A stretch of 64,000 bases of DNA from Streptomyces olivaceoviridis. Its GTDB lineage: Bacteria > Actinomycetota > Actinomycetes > Streptomycetales > Streptomycetaceae. Shown piece by piece: positions 44,493-52,999 of this stretch; the first letter of the stretch is position 1, and every line of letters begins with the position of its first letter. A program made the translations under genes and the position numbers. The notes under the pieces were generated by a model that was given only the letters and a program-made list of their open reading frames with translations, made no database searches and was not told the DNA's origin. Location of the stretch: assembly GCF_014650115.1 (NCBI RefSeq), contig NZ_BMUI01000027.1, positions 1-64,000 on the forward strand, given 5' to 3'.

Positions 44493-45512
44493 ATGGACCG
44501 CTCTTCTCGTCCCCGCTCCCGCAGACTGGCCCCCCTGGTGGCGGTGGCCGCCGCGGCAGCCCTCACCCTCGCCGGCTGCTCCAGCAGTTCCGGCGGCAAG
44601 AAGGCCGAGGAGGAAGCGGCGAACCCCTCCGCGGGCAAGGCCGACACCCCCCGCATGACCGTCGCCCTGGTCACCCACCAGGCGCCCGGCGACACCTTCT
44701 GGGACACCGTCCGCAAGGGCGCGGAGGCCGCGGCGGCCAAGGACAACATCAAGCTGGTCTACTCCGCCGACCCCAACGCCGGCACCCAGGCCAACTACGT
44801 GCAGAACGCGATCGACCAGAAGGTCGACGGCATCGCGGTCACCCTGGCCAAGCCCGACGCGATGAAGGGCGCGATCGCCAAGGCGGAGCAGGCCGGCATC
44901 CCGGTGGTCGGCCTCAACTCCGGACTGAGCGACTGGAAGAAGCTCGGCCTGCTGGAGTTCTTCGGGCAGGACGAGAGCGTGGCGGGCGAGGCGTTCGGCG
45001 ACAAGCTCAACACCACCGGCGCGAAGAAGATCGTCTGCGTGATCCAGGAACAGGGCAACGTGGGCCTCACCCAGCGCTGCGACGGCGTGAAGAAGACGTT
45101 CAAGGGCACCACCGAGACCCTGTACGTGAACGGCACCGACATGCCGTCGGTGAGGTCGACCATCACGGCCAAGCTGAAGCAGGACTCTTCCGTCGACACC
45201 GTCGTCACCCTCGGCGCCCCCTTCGCGCTGACGGCGGTGCAGTCGGTGGGCGACGCGGGCAGCAAGGCGAAGGTGGCCACCTTCGACCTCAACAAGGACC
45301 TGGTCAAGGCGGTGCAGAAGGGCACCATCGAGTTCGCCGTCGACCAGCAGCCCTACCTCCAGGGCTACCTGGCGGTCGACTCGCTGTGGCTCTACAAGAA
45401 CAACGGCAACTACAGCGGCGGCGGTGAGCAGGCCGTGCTCACCGGCCCGGCCTTCGTGGACAGGTCCAACGTCGACAAGGTCGCCGGGTTCGCCGCGAAG
45501 GGCACCCGGTGA
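44493..45512 (+). CDS. ABC importer binding lipoprotein (ribose/inositol type)
   Basis: A 339-aa Peripla_BP_4 sugar-binding protein. Lipobox LAGC (Cys about residue 29). The fold is seen in ALVTHQAPGDTFWDTVRKGA, GIAVTLAKPDAMKGAIAKAE and VDQQPYLQGYLAVDSL. This class binds monosaccharides and inositols. It starts a four-gene operon with a permease (coupled stop/start), an ATPase and an IolE-like isomerase, which points to inositol or a derivative as ligand. Confidence 0.9.
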   Translation: MDRSSRPRSRRLAPLVAVAAAAALTLAGCSSSSGGKKAEEEAANPSAGKADTPRMTVALVTHQAPGDTFWDTVRKGAEAAAAKDNIKLVYSADPNAGTQANYVQNAIDQKVDGIAVTLAKPDAMKGAIAKAEQAGIPVVGLNSGLSDWKKLGLLEFFGQDESVAGEAFGDKLNTTGAKKIVCVIQEQGNVGLTQRCDGVKKTFKGTTETLYVNGTDMPSVRSTITAKLKQDSSVDTVVTLGAPFALTAVQSVGDAGSKAKVATFDLNKDLVKAVQKGTIEFAVDQQPYLQGYLAVDSLWLYKNNGNYSGGGEQAVLTGPAFVDRSNVDKVAGFAAKGTR

Positions 45513-46588
45513 TGAGCATGGCCCAGCAGGCTGAGCCCGCGGTCGGCAGGCCGCCGGCGTCCGGCCCGAAACCGACCGACGGCCGTACCGCCCGGCGCCC
45601 GCCGGCCCTCAGGCTGCTGGCCCGGCCCGAGGTGGGTGTCTTCCTCGGCGCCGTCGCCGTCCTGGTCTTCTTCCTGATCACGGCGCCGCCGGTGCGCGAC
45701 GGCAGCTCGATGGCGAACATCCTGTACCAGTCCTCGACCATCGGCATCATGGCCCTCCCGGTGGCCCTGCTGATGATCGGCGGGGAGTTCGACCTCTCCT
45801 CCGGCGTCGCCGTGATCTCCTCGGCGCTCACCGCGAGCATGCTCAGCTACCAGCTCACCGTGAACGTGTGGACCGGCGTGGTCGTCGCCCTGATCGTGTC
45901 CCTCGCGATCGGCGCCTTCAACGGCTGGATGGTGATGAAGACCGGGCTGCCCAGCTTCCTGGTCACCCTCGGCACCTTCCTGATCCTCCAGGGCGCCAAC
46001 CTCGCGGTCACCAAGCTGGTCACCGGCAACGTCGCCACCGACGACATCAGCGACATGGACGGCTTCGACCAGGCCCGGAAGATCTTCGCCTCCTCCTTCG
46101 ACGTGGGCGGGGTCCAGGTGAAGATCACCGTGCTGTGGTGGCTGGTCTTCGCGGCCCTCGCCACCTGGGTGCTGCTGCGCACCAAGTACGGCAACTGGAT
46201 CTTCGCCGTCGGCGGCGACAAGGACAGCGCCCGCGCGGTCGGCGTCCCGGTGAGGTTCACCAAGATCACCCTGTTCATGCTGGTCGGCTTCGGTGCCTGG
46301 TTCGTCGGCATGCACAACCTGTTCTCGTTCAACACCGTGCAGTCCGGCGAGGGCGTCGGCCAGGAGCTGATCTACATCGCCGCGGCCGTCATCGGCGGCT
46401 GCCTGCTCACCGGCGGCTACGGCTCCGCGATCGGCCCGGTCTTCGGCGCCTTCATGTTCGGCATGGTGCAGCAGGGCATCGTCTACGCCGGCTGGAACCC
46501 CGACTGGTTCAAGGCCTTCCTCGGCGTGATGCTCCTCGGCGCCGTCCTGATCAATCTGTGGGTCCAGCGCACGGCGACCCGGAGGTAA
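45512..46588 (+). CDS. ABC sugar permease (CUT2, RbsC type)
   Basis: A 358-aa permease of the branched-chain/ribose class with about ten hydrophobic segments. Typical blocks: LMIGGEFDLSSGVAVISSA, GLPSFLVTLGTFLILQGANL, and YIAAAVIGGCLLTGGYGSAI. The ATG overlaps the stop codon of the binding-protein gene (TGATG). Earlier GTG (45509) or later ATG (45518) starts are possible. Confidence 0.9.
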   Translation: MSMAQQAEPAVGRPPASGPKPTDGRTARRPPALRLLARPEVGVFLGAVAVLVFFLITAPPVRDGSSMANILYQSSTIGIMALPVALLMIGGEFDLSSGVAVISSALTASMLSYQLTVNVWTGVVVALIVSLAIGAFNGWMVMKTGLPSFLVTLGTFLILQGANLAVTKLVTGNVATDDISDMDGFDQARKIFASSFDVGGVQVKITVLWWLVFAALATWVLLRTKYGNWIFAVGGDKDSARAVGVPVRFTKITLFMLVGFGAWFVGMHNLFSFNTVQSGEGVGQELIYIAAAVIGGCLLTGGYGSAIGPVFGAFMFGMVQQGIVYAGWNPDWFKAFLGVMLLGAVLINLWVQRTATRR

Positions 46589-46591
46589 CCG

Positions 46592-47503
46592 ATGACCGAC
46601 AACACCACGGGCACCCATGGCGCCGTCCTCCAGGACAGCGCGCCGGCCCCCGACGGGCCGCTGGTCGAACTCCGCGGCGCCGGCAAGTCCTACGGCAACA
46701 TCCGCGCCCTGCACGGCGTCGACCTGAAGGTCCACGCCGGCCGGGTGACCTGCGTCCTCGGCGACAACGGCGCCGGCAAGTCCACCCTCATCAAGATCAT
46801 CTCGGGGCTGCACCAGCACACCGAGGGCGAATTCCTCGTCGACGCGCAGCCGGTGCGCTTCACCACCCCGCGTGAGGCCCTGGACCGGGGCATCGCCACC
46901 GTCTACCAGGACCTCGCCACCGTCCCGCTGATGCCGGTGTGGCGGAACTTCTTCCTCGGCTCCGAGCTGACCAAGGGCCCCTGGCCGCTGCGCCGGCTCG
47001 ACATCGCCCGCATGAAGGAGACCGCCGACCAGGAACTGCGCCACATGGGCATCGTCCTGGACGACCTGGAACAGCCCATCGGTACCCTCTCCGGCGGCCA
47101 GCGCCAGTGCGTCGCCATCGCCCGCGCCGTCCACTTCGGCGCCCGCGTGCTCATCCTGGACGAGCCCACCGCCGCCCTCGGCGTCAAGCAGTCCGGGGTG
47201 GTGCTGAAGTACATCGCCGCCGCCCGCGACCGCGGCCTCGGCGTCATCTTCATCACCCACAACCCCCACCACGCCTACATGGTCGGCGACCACTTCAGCG
47301 TCCTGCGCCTCGGCACCCTGGAGCTGAGCGCCGAACGCAGCGGGATCGGCCTCGAAGAACTGACCAACCACATGGCCGGCGGCGCCGAACTCGCCGCGCT
47401 CAAGCACGAGCTGGCCCAGGTGCGCGGCGTCGACGTGGAGGAGCTGCCCGAGGAGGGCGACCTCAGCGCACCCGTGGCGACCTCCCCGGAAGGAACCCCC
47501 TGA
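46592..47503 (+). CDS. ABC sugar ATPase (CUT2, single-domain)
   Basis: A 303-aa ATPase: Walker A GDNGAGKST, Q-loop region, signature LSGGQRQ, Walker B VLILDEPTAAL, and switch His in FITHNPHHA. Most RbsA-type partners have two fused cassettes of about 500 aa; this one has only one, as in the XylG/MglA short actinobacterial forms. The C-terminal ~45 residues are acidic and unrelated to the cassette. Third gene of the operon. Confidence 0.9.
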   Translation: MTDNTTGTHGAVLQDSAPAPDGPLVELRGAGKSYGNIRALHGVDLKVHAGRVTCVLGDNGAGKSTLIKIISGLHQHTEGEFLVDAQPVRFTTPREALDRGIATVYQDLATVPLMPVWRNFFLGSELTKGPWPLRRLDIARMKETADQELRHMGIVLDDLEQPIGTLSGGQRQCVAIARAVHFGARVLILDEPTAALGVKQSGVVLKYIAAARDRGLGVIFITHNPHHAYMVGDHFSVLRLGTLELSAERSGIGLEELTNHMAGGAELAALKHELAQVRGVDVEELPEEGDLSAPVATSPEGTP

Positions 47504-47505
47504 TC

Positions 47506-48414
47506 ATGGCGCACCCCACTCCGCTCGACCGCATCCGGGTCGGCTCGGCCCCCGACTCCTGGGGCGTCTGGTTCCCCGACGACCCCCAGCAGGTGCCCTG
47601 GGAACGCTTCCTCGACGAGGTCGCCGAGGCCGGCTACGACTGGATCGAACTCGGCCCCTACGGCTACCTCCCCACCGACCCGGCACGGCTCACCGACGAG
47701 GTGGCCAAGCGGAACCTGAAGGTCTCGGCGGGCACGGTCTTCACCGGCATGCACCGCGGCCCCGCCGTCTGGGAGGAGACCTGGGCGCACGTCAGCCAGG
47801 TCGCCGCGCTCACCCAGGCGATGGGCGCCCGGCACCTGGTCGTCATCCCCTCCTTCTGGCGGGACGACAAGACCGCCGAGATCCTGGAGCCGCCCGAGCT
47901 GACCGCCGGTCAGTGGGCCCACCTGACGAAGGGCATGGAACGGCTCGGCCACGAGGTCAAGGAGACCTACGGCCTGGACATCGTCGTGCACCCGCACGCC
48001 GACACCCACATCGACACCGAGGAACACGTCGAGCGCTTCCTGGACTCGACCGACAGCGAGCTGGTCAACCTCTGCCTGGACACCGGGCACTACGCCTACT
48101 GCGGCGGGGACAGCGTCAAGCTGATCGAGACCTACGGCGAGCGCATCGGGTACCTGCACCTCAAGCAGGTCGACCCGGACATCCTCGCCGAGGTGGTCGC
48201 GGGCGGGGTGCCGTTCGGGCCGGCCGTGCAGCGCGGGGTGATGTGCGAACCGCCCTCCGGGGTCCCGGAGCTGGGGCCGGTGCTGGAGGCGGCGCAGAAG
48301 CTGGGCGTGGAACTGTTCGCGATCGTCGAGCAGGACATGTACCCGTGCGAGCCGGACACGCCGCTGCCGATCGCGGTACGCACCCGGCGCTTCCTGCGGT
48401 CCTGCGGGGCCTGA
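47506..48414 (+). CDS. Sugar isomerase/epimerase-fold protein (IolE/MocC-like)
   Basis: A 302-aa AP-endonuclease-2-type TIM barrel. RVGSAPDSWGVWFPDD and GYDWIELGPYGYLPTD match inosose dehydratase-like (IolE/MocC) proteins; metal ligands are seen near VVHPHADTHI, LCLDTGHYAYCGGD, YLHLKQVD and IVEQDMY. Predicted role is dehydration or isomerisation of an inosose or keto-sugar. It lies 2 bp after the ATPase stop, completing the operon. Confidence 0.88.
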   Translation: MAHPTPLDRIRVGSAPDSWGVWFPDDPQQVPWERFLDEVAEAGYDWIELGPYGYLPTDPARLTDEVAKRNLKVSAGTVFTGMHRGPAVWEETWAHVSQVAALTQAMGARHLVVIPSFWRDDKTAEILEPPELTAGQWAHLTKGMERLGHEVKETYGLDIVVHPHADTHIDTEEHVERFLDSTDSELVNLCLDTGHYAYCGGDSVKLIETYGERIGYLHLKQVDPDILAEVVAGGVPFGPAVQRGVMCEPPSGVPELGPVLEAAQKLGVELFAIVEQDMYPCEPDTPLPIAVRTRRFLRSCGA

Positions 48415-48441
48415 GGGGCCGGGCGGTTTCACCGTCAGCCA

Positions 48442-48466
48442 GGCCGCGGTGCCGACGACCGCGGCC
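48442..48466 (+). terminator. Hairpin after the IolE-like gene
   Basis: GGCCGCGGT (48442-48450) and ACCGCGGCC (48458-48466), 9-bp perfect stem with 7-nt loop, 28 bp after the stop codon. Confidence 0.6.
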
Positions 48467-48573
48467 CGGTTCCTGCGCTGTCCCGGGGGATTCGGTCACC
48501 GGCCCGCAGGGAACCAACGGGGTCACGCGGGCGTTCCGACAGACGACGGGGAACGCCCGGACGGGAGGACGAG

Positions 48574-48774
48574 ATGACACACCGTACGGACGCTCGCACC
48601 ACATCCCCATCCCAGGAAGCGGCCGACGCCGAGGCCCGGCGCCGCGACCGCTTCGGCGCGCTGCCGGAGCGGATACGCCCGCAGGACACGGTGGAGACGA
48701 AGCCGGCGACGGTGCCGGACCCGGCGCGGGACACCTACAACCCGGACGAGTGGCTGATCCGGTACTGCGGCTGA
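48574..48774 (+). CDS. 66-aa conserved hypothetical protein
   Basis: Small protein with RRRDRFGALPERIRPQDTVE in the middle and the end DTYNPDEWLIRYCG. It looks like a short conserved Streptomyces family. GGAGG lies about 6 nt before the ATG and codon bias is good. No transmembrane helix or known domain. It stands alone between an importer operon and a convergent dehydrogenase gene. Confidence 0.7.
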   Translation: MTHRTDARTTSPSQEAADAEARRRDRFGALPERIRPQDTVETKPATVPDPARDTYNPDEWLIRYCG

Positions 48775-48785
48775 GCGGCACGCCG

Positions 48786-48813
48786 ACGGCGCCGGGCAGG
48801 TGCCCGGCGCCGT
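48786..48813. terminator. Bidirectional terminator
   Basis: ACGGCGCCGGGCA (48786-48798) and TGCCCGGCGCCGT (48801-48813) are perfect reverse complements with a 2-nt centre, between convergent genes. Confidence 0.8.
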
Positions 48814-48823
48814 TCCCGTGCGG

Positions 48824-49828
48824 TCAGGCCGTCCGTACCTCCGCGAGGGTCACCGGCCGGTGCTCGTGCAGGGAGAGCGTGCAGGCCTCGGCGATCCAGC
48901 CGGCCTCCAGGGCGTCCTCGACGGTGCACGGAGAGGTCCGGGTGCCGGCCACGACCTCGGTGAACGCGGTCAGTTCGGCGCGGTAGGCGTCGGTGAAGCG
49001 GTCCATGAAGAAGTCGTGCGGGGTGCCGGCGGGGAAGGTGACACCGGGCTCGACCGAGCGCAGCGGCAGCTTGTCGTCCAGGCCGACGGCGATGGAGTCG
49101 GCGAAGCCGTGCAGTTCCATGCGCACGTCGTAACCGCGCTTGTTGTGCCGGGAGTTGGACACCACCGCGATCGTGCCGTCGTCCAGGGTCAGGACGGCGC
49201 CGGTGGTGTCGGCGTCGCCCGCCGCCTTGATGTAGTCGGCACCCCGGTTGCCGCCCACCGCGTACACCTCGGTGACCTCACGGCCCGTCACCCAGCGGAT
49301 GATGTCGAAGTCGTGCACCGAGCAGTCACGGAAGATGCCGCCGGACGCGGCGATGTAGGCGGCCGGCGGCGGCGCCGGGTCCAGGGTCGTGGAGCGGACC
49401 GTGTGCAGCATGCCCAGCTCACCGGCCCGCACGGCGGCCCGCGCGGCGACGAAGCCCGCGTCGAAGCGCCGGTTGTAGCCGATCTGGATGGGCACGTCGC
49501 TGCCCTGCACGGCCTTCAGCACCTCCACGCCCTCCGCCATGGTGCGGGCGACCGGCTTCTCGCAGAAGACCGGGACGCCCGCCTCGACGCCGGCCAGGAT
49601 CAGGGCGGGGTGGGCGTCGGTGGCCGCCGCCACGACCAGGCCGTCCACGCCGGCCGCGAGGAGGGCCTCCGGCGAGTCCGCGACCTGTGCCCCGAACCGC
49701 TCGGCGGCGGCCTTGGCCGCCTCCGCGAACGGGTCGGCGACGACGAGCGACTCGACGGCGTCCAGTCCGAAGAGGGTCTCGGCGTGGAAGGCGCCGATGC
49801 GGCCGAGGCCGAGGATTCCGATACGCAT
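48824..49828 (-). CDS. Gfo/Idh/MocA dehydrogenase (inositol 2-dehydrogenase-like)
   Basis: A 334-aa NAD(P)-dependent dehydrogenase. Rossmann motif GILGLGRIGAFHAETL, EKPVA active-site Lys (CEKPVARTMAEG), and catalytic GGIFRDCSVHDFDIIRWVTG with Asp-x-x-x-His as in IolG. Predicted to oxidise myo-inositol or a related polyol to a ketone. It leads on the minus strand after SDR and PhyH genes, converging on the importer operon. Confidence 0.9.
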   Translation of the reverse strand: MRIGILGLGRIGAFHAETLFGLDAVESLVVADPFAEAAKAAAERFGAQVADSPEALLAAGVDGLVVAAATDAHPALILAGVEAGVPVFCEKPVARTMAEGVEVLKAVQGSDVPIQIGYNRRFDAGFVAARAAVRAGELGMLHTVRSTTLDPAPPPAAYIAASGGIFRDCSVHDFDIIRWVTGREVTEVYAVGGNRGADYIKAAGDADTTGAVLTLDDGTIAVVSNSRHNKRGYDVRMELHGFADSIAVGLDDKLPLRSVEPGVTFPAGTPHDFFMDRFTDAYRAELTAFTEVVAGTRTSPCTVEDALEAGWIAEACTLSLHEHRPVTLAEVRTA

Positions 49829-49860
49829 GCGGTACTGCTCCTAGGGTGGGTGCTTCAGTT

Positions 49861-50637
49861 CTAGTCGAGGCCGCCGAGCACGTTCTGGTCCCAGTCGATC
49901 ACCGACCCCGTGACCACCCCCGACCGCTCGGACAGCAGGAAGACCACGAAGTCCGCGATTTCGTCCGGCCGGCCGAGCTTGCCCATCGGCAGCCGGGCCG
50001 CGGCCTGCTCCCGCCAGTCGTCGCCGGCGCCGTGGAAGGCCCGTTGGGTGGCGTCCTCGCCCTCGGTCGCGGTCCAGCCGATGTTCAGGCCGTTGATCCG
50101 GATCCGGTCCCAGCGGTGGGCGTGCGCCGCGTTCCGGGTCAGGCCCGCGAGGCCCGCCTTGGCGGCGACGTACGGCGCGAGGAACGGCTGTCCGCCGTGC
50201 GCCGACGAGGTGATGACGTTGACGATCGTGCCGGGCGCCTTGCGGGCCGTCATGTCGGCGACCGCCGCCTGCATCGCGAAGAACGGCCCCTTGAGGTTGA
50301 CCGCGATGTGCGCGTCGAACAGCTCGGGCGTGGTGTCCAGCAGCGTGCCCCGCGAGGTCAGCCCGGCCGAGTTGACCAGGCAGTCGATCCGGCCGTACGC
50401 GTCCACGACCGCGGCGACCGACGCCTTGGCCTGCCCGGCGTCCGCCAGATCGGCCCGGACGTACATCGCCTTGCCGCCGGCCGCCGACAGCTCCGCCACC
50501 AGCGCCTCGCCCGGCTCCCGGCGCCGCCCGCTCACCGCCACGACGGCGCCCTCGCGGACGGCGGCCCGCGCGACGGCGGCCCCCACGCCCTGGCTGCCGC
50601 CGTTGACGAGAACGACCTTGTCGTCGAGAAGTCCCAT
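49861..50637 (-). CDS. Short-chain dehydrogenase/reductase
   Basis: A 258-aa classic SDR: cofactor motif VLVNGGSQGVGAAVARA, NSAGL, catalytic Ser in NVITSSAHGG and the YVAAK Tyr/Lys pair; the end DWDQNVLGG is typical. Predicted NAD(P)-dependent oxidoreductase of a sugar or polyol. It starts 8 bp after the PhyH gene, and the IolG-like gene follows 32 bp downstream, so the three form an operon. Confidence 0.9.
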   Translation of the reverse strand: MGLLDDKVVLVNGGSQGVGAAVARAAVREGAVVAVSGRRREPGEALVAELSAAGGKAMYVRADLADAGQAKASVAAVVDAYGRIDCLVNSAGLTSRGTLLDTTPELFDAHIAVNLKGPFFAMQAAVADMTARKAPGTIVNVITSSAHGGQPFLAPYVAAKAGLAGLTRNAAHAHRWDRIRINGLNIGWTATEGEDATQRAFHGAGDDWREQAAARLPMGKLGRPDEIADFVVFLLSERSGVVTGSVIDWDQNVLGGLD

Positions 50638-50645
50638 GCCCTGCC

Positions 50646-51812
50646 TCAGCTCTCCCGGCGTTCCGCCGCCGCCCGCAGTTCCTCGCGCAGCCGTTCGGGC
50701 TGCCATGTCTCCCCCAGCGCCCGCCGCACCAGGTCCGCCTGCGCCGGCGGGGCCAGCCCGGCGACCGGCGGATCGCTGTCCAGGTTGGTGGGGAAGGGGT
50801 AGCCCTCTGCGCTCGCGGCGATCACGTTCTCCAGCCACTCCTCGGACGCGCCCGCCGCCTTGCGGCGCAGCAGCACCGGGAACACCGCGTTCGTCACCGC
50901 CTCGCGGTCCACGGTCTCCATCGCGCGGCCGAACGCGGACGAGATCTGGAGGAGGTTGGCCGTGCGCCGGACGTCCGCCGTCCGGTTGGTGCCGGCGGCG
51001 TGGAAGAGCGCCGGGTTGAAGAAGGCGGCGTCGCCCTTCGCGAGCGGGAGCCGCACGTGGCGGGCCGCGAAGTACTCCTGGAACTCCGACAGCCGCCAGG
51101 CCAGGTAGCCCGGCTCGTAGAGCTGGGAGTACGGCAGGTACAGCGTCGGCCCGGACTCCACCGGCATGGCGCAGTGGGCGACCGCGCCCTGAAGGGTGAG
51201 CACGGGGGAGAGGCGGTGCACGTGCGCGGGGTAGGCGGCGGCCACCGCGTTGCTCAGGAAGCCCAGGTGGTAGTCCCGGTGCGCGGTCTGTCCGGCGCCG
51301 CCCGGGTTGACCACGTTGACCTGGGAGGTGACCTGGTAACCGGGGCCCAGCCAGGCCGTGGCGAGCAGCGCCAGGACGTCGTTGGCGTAGTAGTCGGCGA
51401 ACGCCTCCGCGTCGTACAGGGCCGTCTTCTCCAGCGCGTTCCACACCCGGTCGTTGGCGCCCGGCGCGGCGAAGTGGTCGCCCGCGATCGCCCCCGCGGC
51501 CCGCTGCTCGGAGATCAGCGCCTCGAACACCGCTGTGACCCGGTCGACGACGTCCGGCTCCGGGAAGGCGCCCCGGACGACGACGATCCCGGGGCCCTCG
51601 GCGAGCGCCCGCACCAGTTCGGCCCGCAGCGCGGTCCGGTCGCCGGCCGTCCGCAGCCGCTCACCCTCGTACACGAGGACGTTCTCCACGACGGACGCGG
51701 CGTGCGGGTAGCTGGCGGCGTCCGTGGTCCGCTCCACCAGGGCGCGGAACACGCCGAGATCGCAGTCCTGCTCGGACAGCCAGGCAGGTCCTGGCACGGC
51801 GGAGACGGACAT
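50646..51812 (-). CDS. PhyH-family Fe(II)/2-oxoglutarate dioxygenase
   Basis: A 388-aa phytanoyl-CoA dioxygenase-like protein. The iron site is visible as HRDYHLGF (His-x-Asp) and, about 100 residues on, FHAAGTNRT with the distal His and the Arg that holds 2-oxoglutarate. There is no signal peptide. Start chosen at ATG 51812 with GAGGG 6 nt upstream; an in-frame GTG at 51833 adds 7 residues. First gene of the PhyH-SDR-IolG operon. Hydroxylation or oxidative demethylation of a cyclitol is possible but unproven. Confidence 0.85.
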   Translation of the reverse strand: MSVSAVPGPAWLSEQDCDLGVFRALVERTTDAASYPHAASVVENVLVYEGERLRTAGDRTALRAELVRALAEGPGIVVVRGAFPEPDVVDRVTAVFEALISEQRAAGAIAGDHFAAPGANDRVWNALEKTALYDAEAFADYYANDVLALLATAWLGPGYQVTSQVNVVNPGGAGQTAHRDYHLGFLSNAVAAAYPAHVHRLSPVLTLQGAVAHCAMPVESGPTLYLPYSQLYEPGYLAWRLSEFQEYFAARHVRLPLAKGDAAFFNPALFHAAGTNRTADVRRTANLLQISSAFGRAMETVDREAVTNAVFPVLLRRKAAGASEEWLENVIAASAEGYPFPTNLDSDPPVAGLAPPAQADLVRRALGETWQPERLREELRAAAERRES

Positions 51813-51902
51813 CGGTGTCCCTCTTTCGGTCACGGGAGCGCGCGCCTTCGGTCACGGGAGCGCCGGGGTTCCGGTCACGGCAGCTGCGCGGTCCTGTCAT
51901 TC

Positions 51903-51914
51903 TTGTCAGTACAA
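51903..51914. promoter_or_regulatory. Dyad TTGT-CAGT-ACAA between PhyH and LacI genes
   Basis: Perfect 4-bp arms with a symmetric outline TTGTnnnnACAA in the divergent region. It resembles TTGTACTTACA at 44358-44368 and may mark one regulon for the importer and the catabolic operon. Confidence 0.45.
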
Positions 51915-51967
51915 ACCCCTCGAACAACCAGCACGCGACCATCAAAAACCCCTCAAGGAGCCGGTCC

Positions 51968-52999
51968 ATGGGCCACCCCTTCCCGATCCGGGAGATCGCA
52001 CGTCAGGCCGGTCTCAGCGAGGCCACCGTGGACCGGGTGCTGAACGGCAGGGGAGGGGTGCGGGAGAGCACCGCGCGGGAGGTGCACCGGGCCATCGCCG
52101 ATCTCGACCGGCAGCGCACCCAGGTCCGGCTGGTCGGCCGTACCTTCATGGTCGACATCGTGGCCCAGGCGCCCGAGCGGTTCACCACGGCCGTACGCGC
52201 CGCCCTGGAGGCCGAACTGCCCGCCCTGCACCCGGCCGTCGTGCGCTCCCGCTTCCACTTCCGGGAGACCGGCCCGGTCCGCGAGCTGGTCGGCACGCTC
52301 GACCGGATCGCCCGGCGCGGCTCGCAGGGCGTGATCCTCAAGGCGCCGGACGTCCCCGAGGTCACCGCGGCCGTCGGCCGGCTGACCGCCGTCGGGGTCC
52401 CGGTCGTCACCCTCGTCACCGACCTGCCCGCGAGCGGACGCGTCGGCTACGTCGGCATCGACAACCGGGCGGCCGGCGCGACCGCCGCCTACCTGATGGG
52501 CCAGTGGCTCGGCGACCGGCCCGGCAACGTCCTCACCAGCCTCAGCAGCGGCTTCTTCCGCAACGAGGAGGAGCGCGAGATGGGCTTCCGCGGCGTCATG
52601 CGGGCCCGGCACCCGGAGCGGGTGCTGGTGGAGATCGCCGAGGGCCAGGGTCTGGACGCCACGCAGTACGACCTGGTCCGCACCGCCCTGGAACGCGACC
52701 CGGGGATCCGGGCGGTGTACTCCATCGGCGGCGGCAACAACGCCACCCTGCGGGCCTTCGCCGACCTCGGCCGCGAGTGCGCCGTGTTCGTCGCGCACGA
52801 CCTCGACCACGACAACACCCGGCTGCTGCGCGAGCACCGCCTGTCCGCCGTGCTCCACCACGACCTGCGGCACGATCTGCGCGAGGGCTGCCACGAGGTG
52901 ATGCGCTTCCACGGCGCGCTGCCGCCGGCCGGGCCGGTCCTGCCGTCCGCGATCCAGGTGGTCACGCCGTACAACATGCCTACGACCCCGGCAGGGTGA
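51968..52999 (+). CDS. LacI-family regulator
   Basis: A 343-aa regulator. HTH: IREIARQAGLSEATVDRVLN. The ligand domain is Peripla_BP_4-like, with MGQWLGDRPGNVLTSLSSGF and VYSIGGGNNATLRAFADL, closer to inositol/ribose-binding proteins than to classic LacI. AAGGAG lies 8 nt before the ATG. It is divergent from the PhyH-SDR-IolG operon and converges on, and overlaps by 20 bp, the second Gfo/Idh gene. Confidence 0.9.
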   Translation: MGHPFPIREIARQAGLSEATVDRVLNGRGGVRESTAREVHRAIADLDRQRTQVRLVGRTFMVDIVAQAPERFTTAVRAALEAELPALHPAVVRSRFHFRETGPVRELVGTLDRIARRGSQGVILKAPDVPEVTAAVGRLTAVGVPVVTLVTDLPASGRVGYVGIDNRAAGATAAYLMGQWLGDRPGNVLTSLSSGFFRNEEEREMGFRGVMRARHPERVLVEIAEGQGLDATQYDLVRTALERDPGIRAVYSIGGGNNATLRAFADLGRECAVFVAHDLDHDNTRLLREHRLSAVLHHDLRHDLREGCHEVMRFHGALPPAGPVLPSAIQVVTPYNMPTTPAG

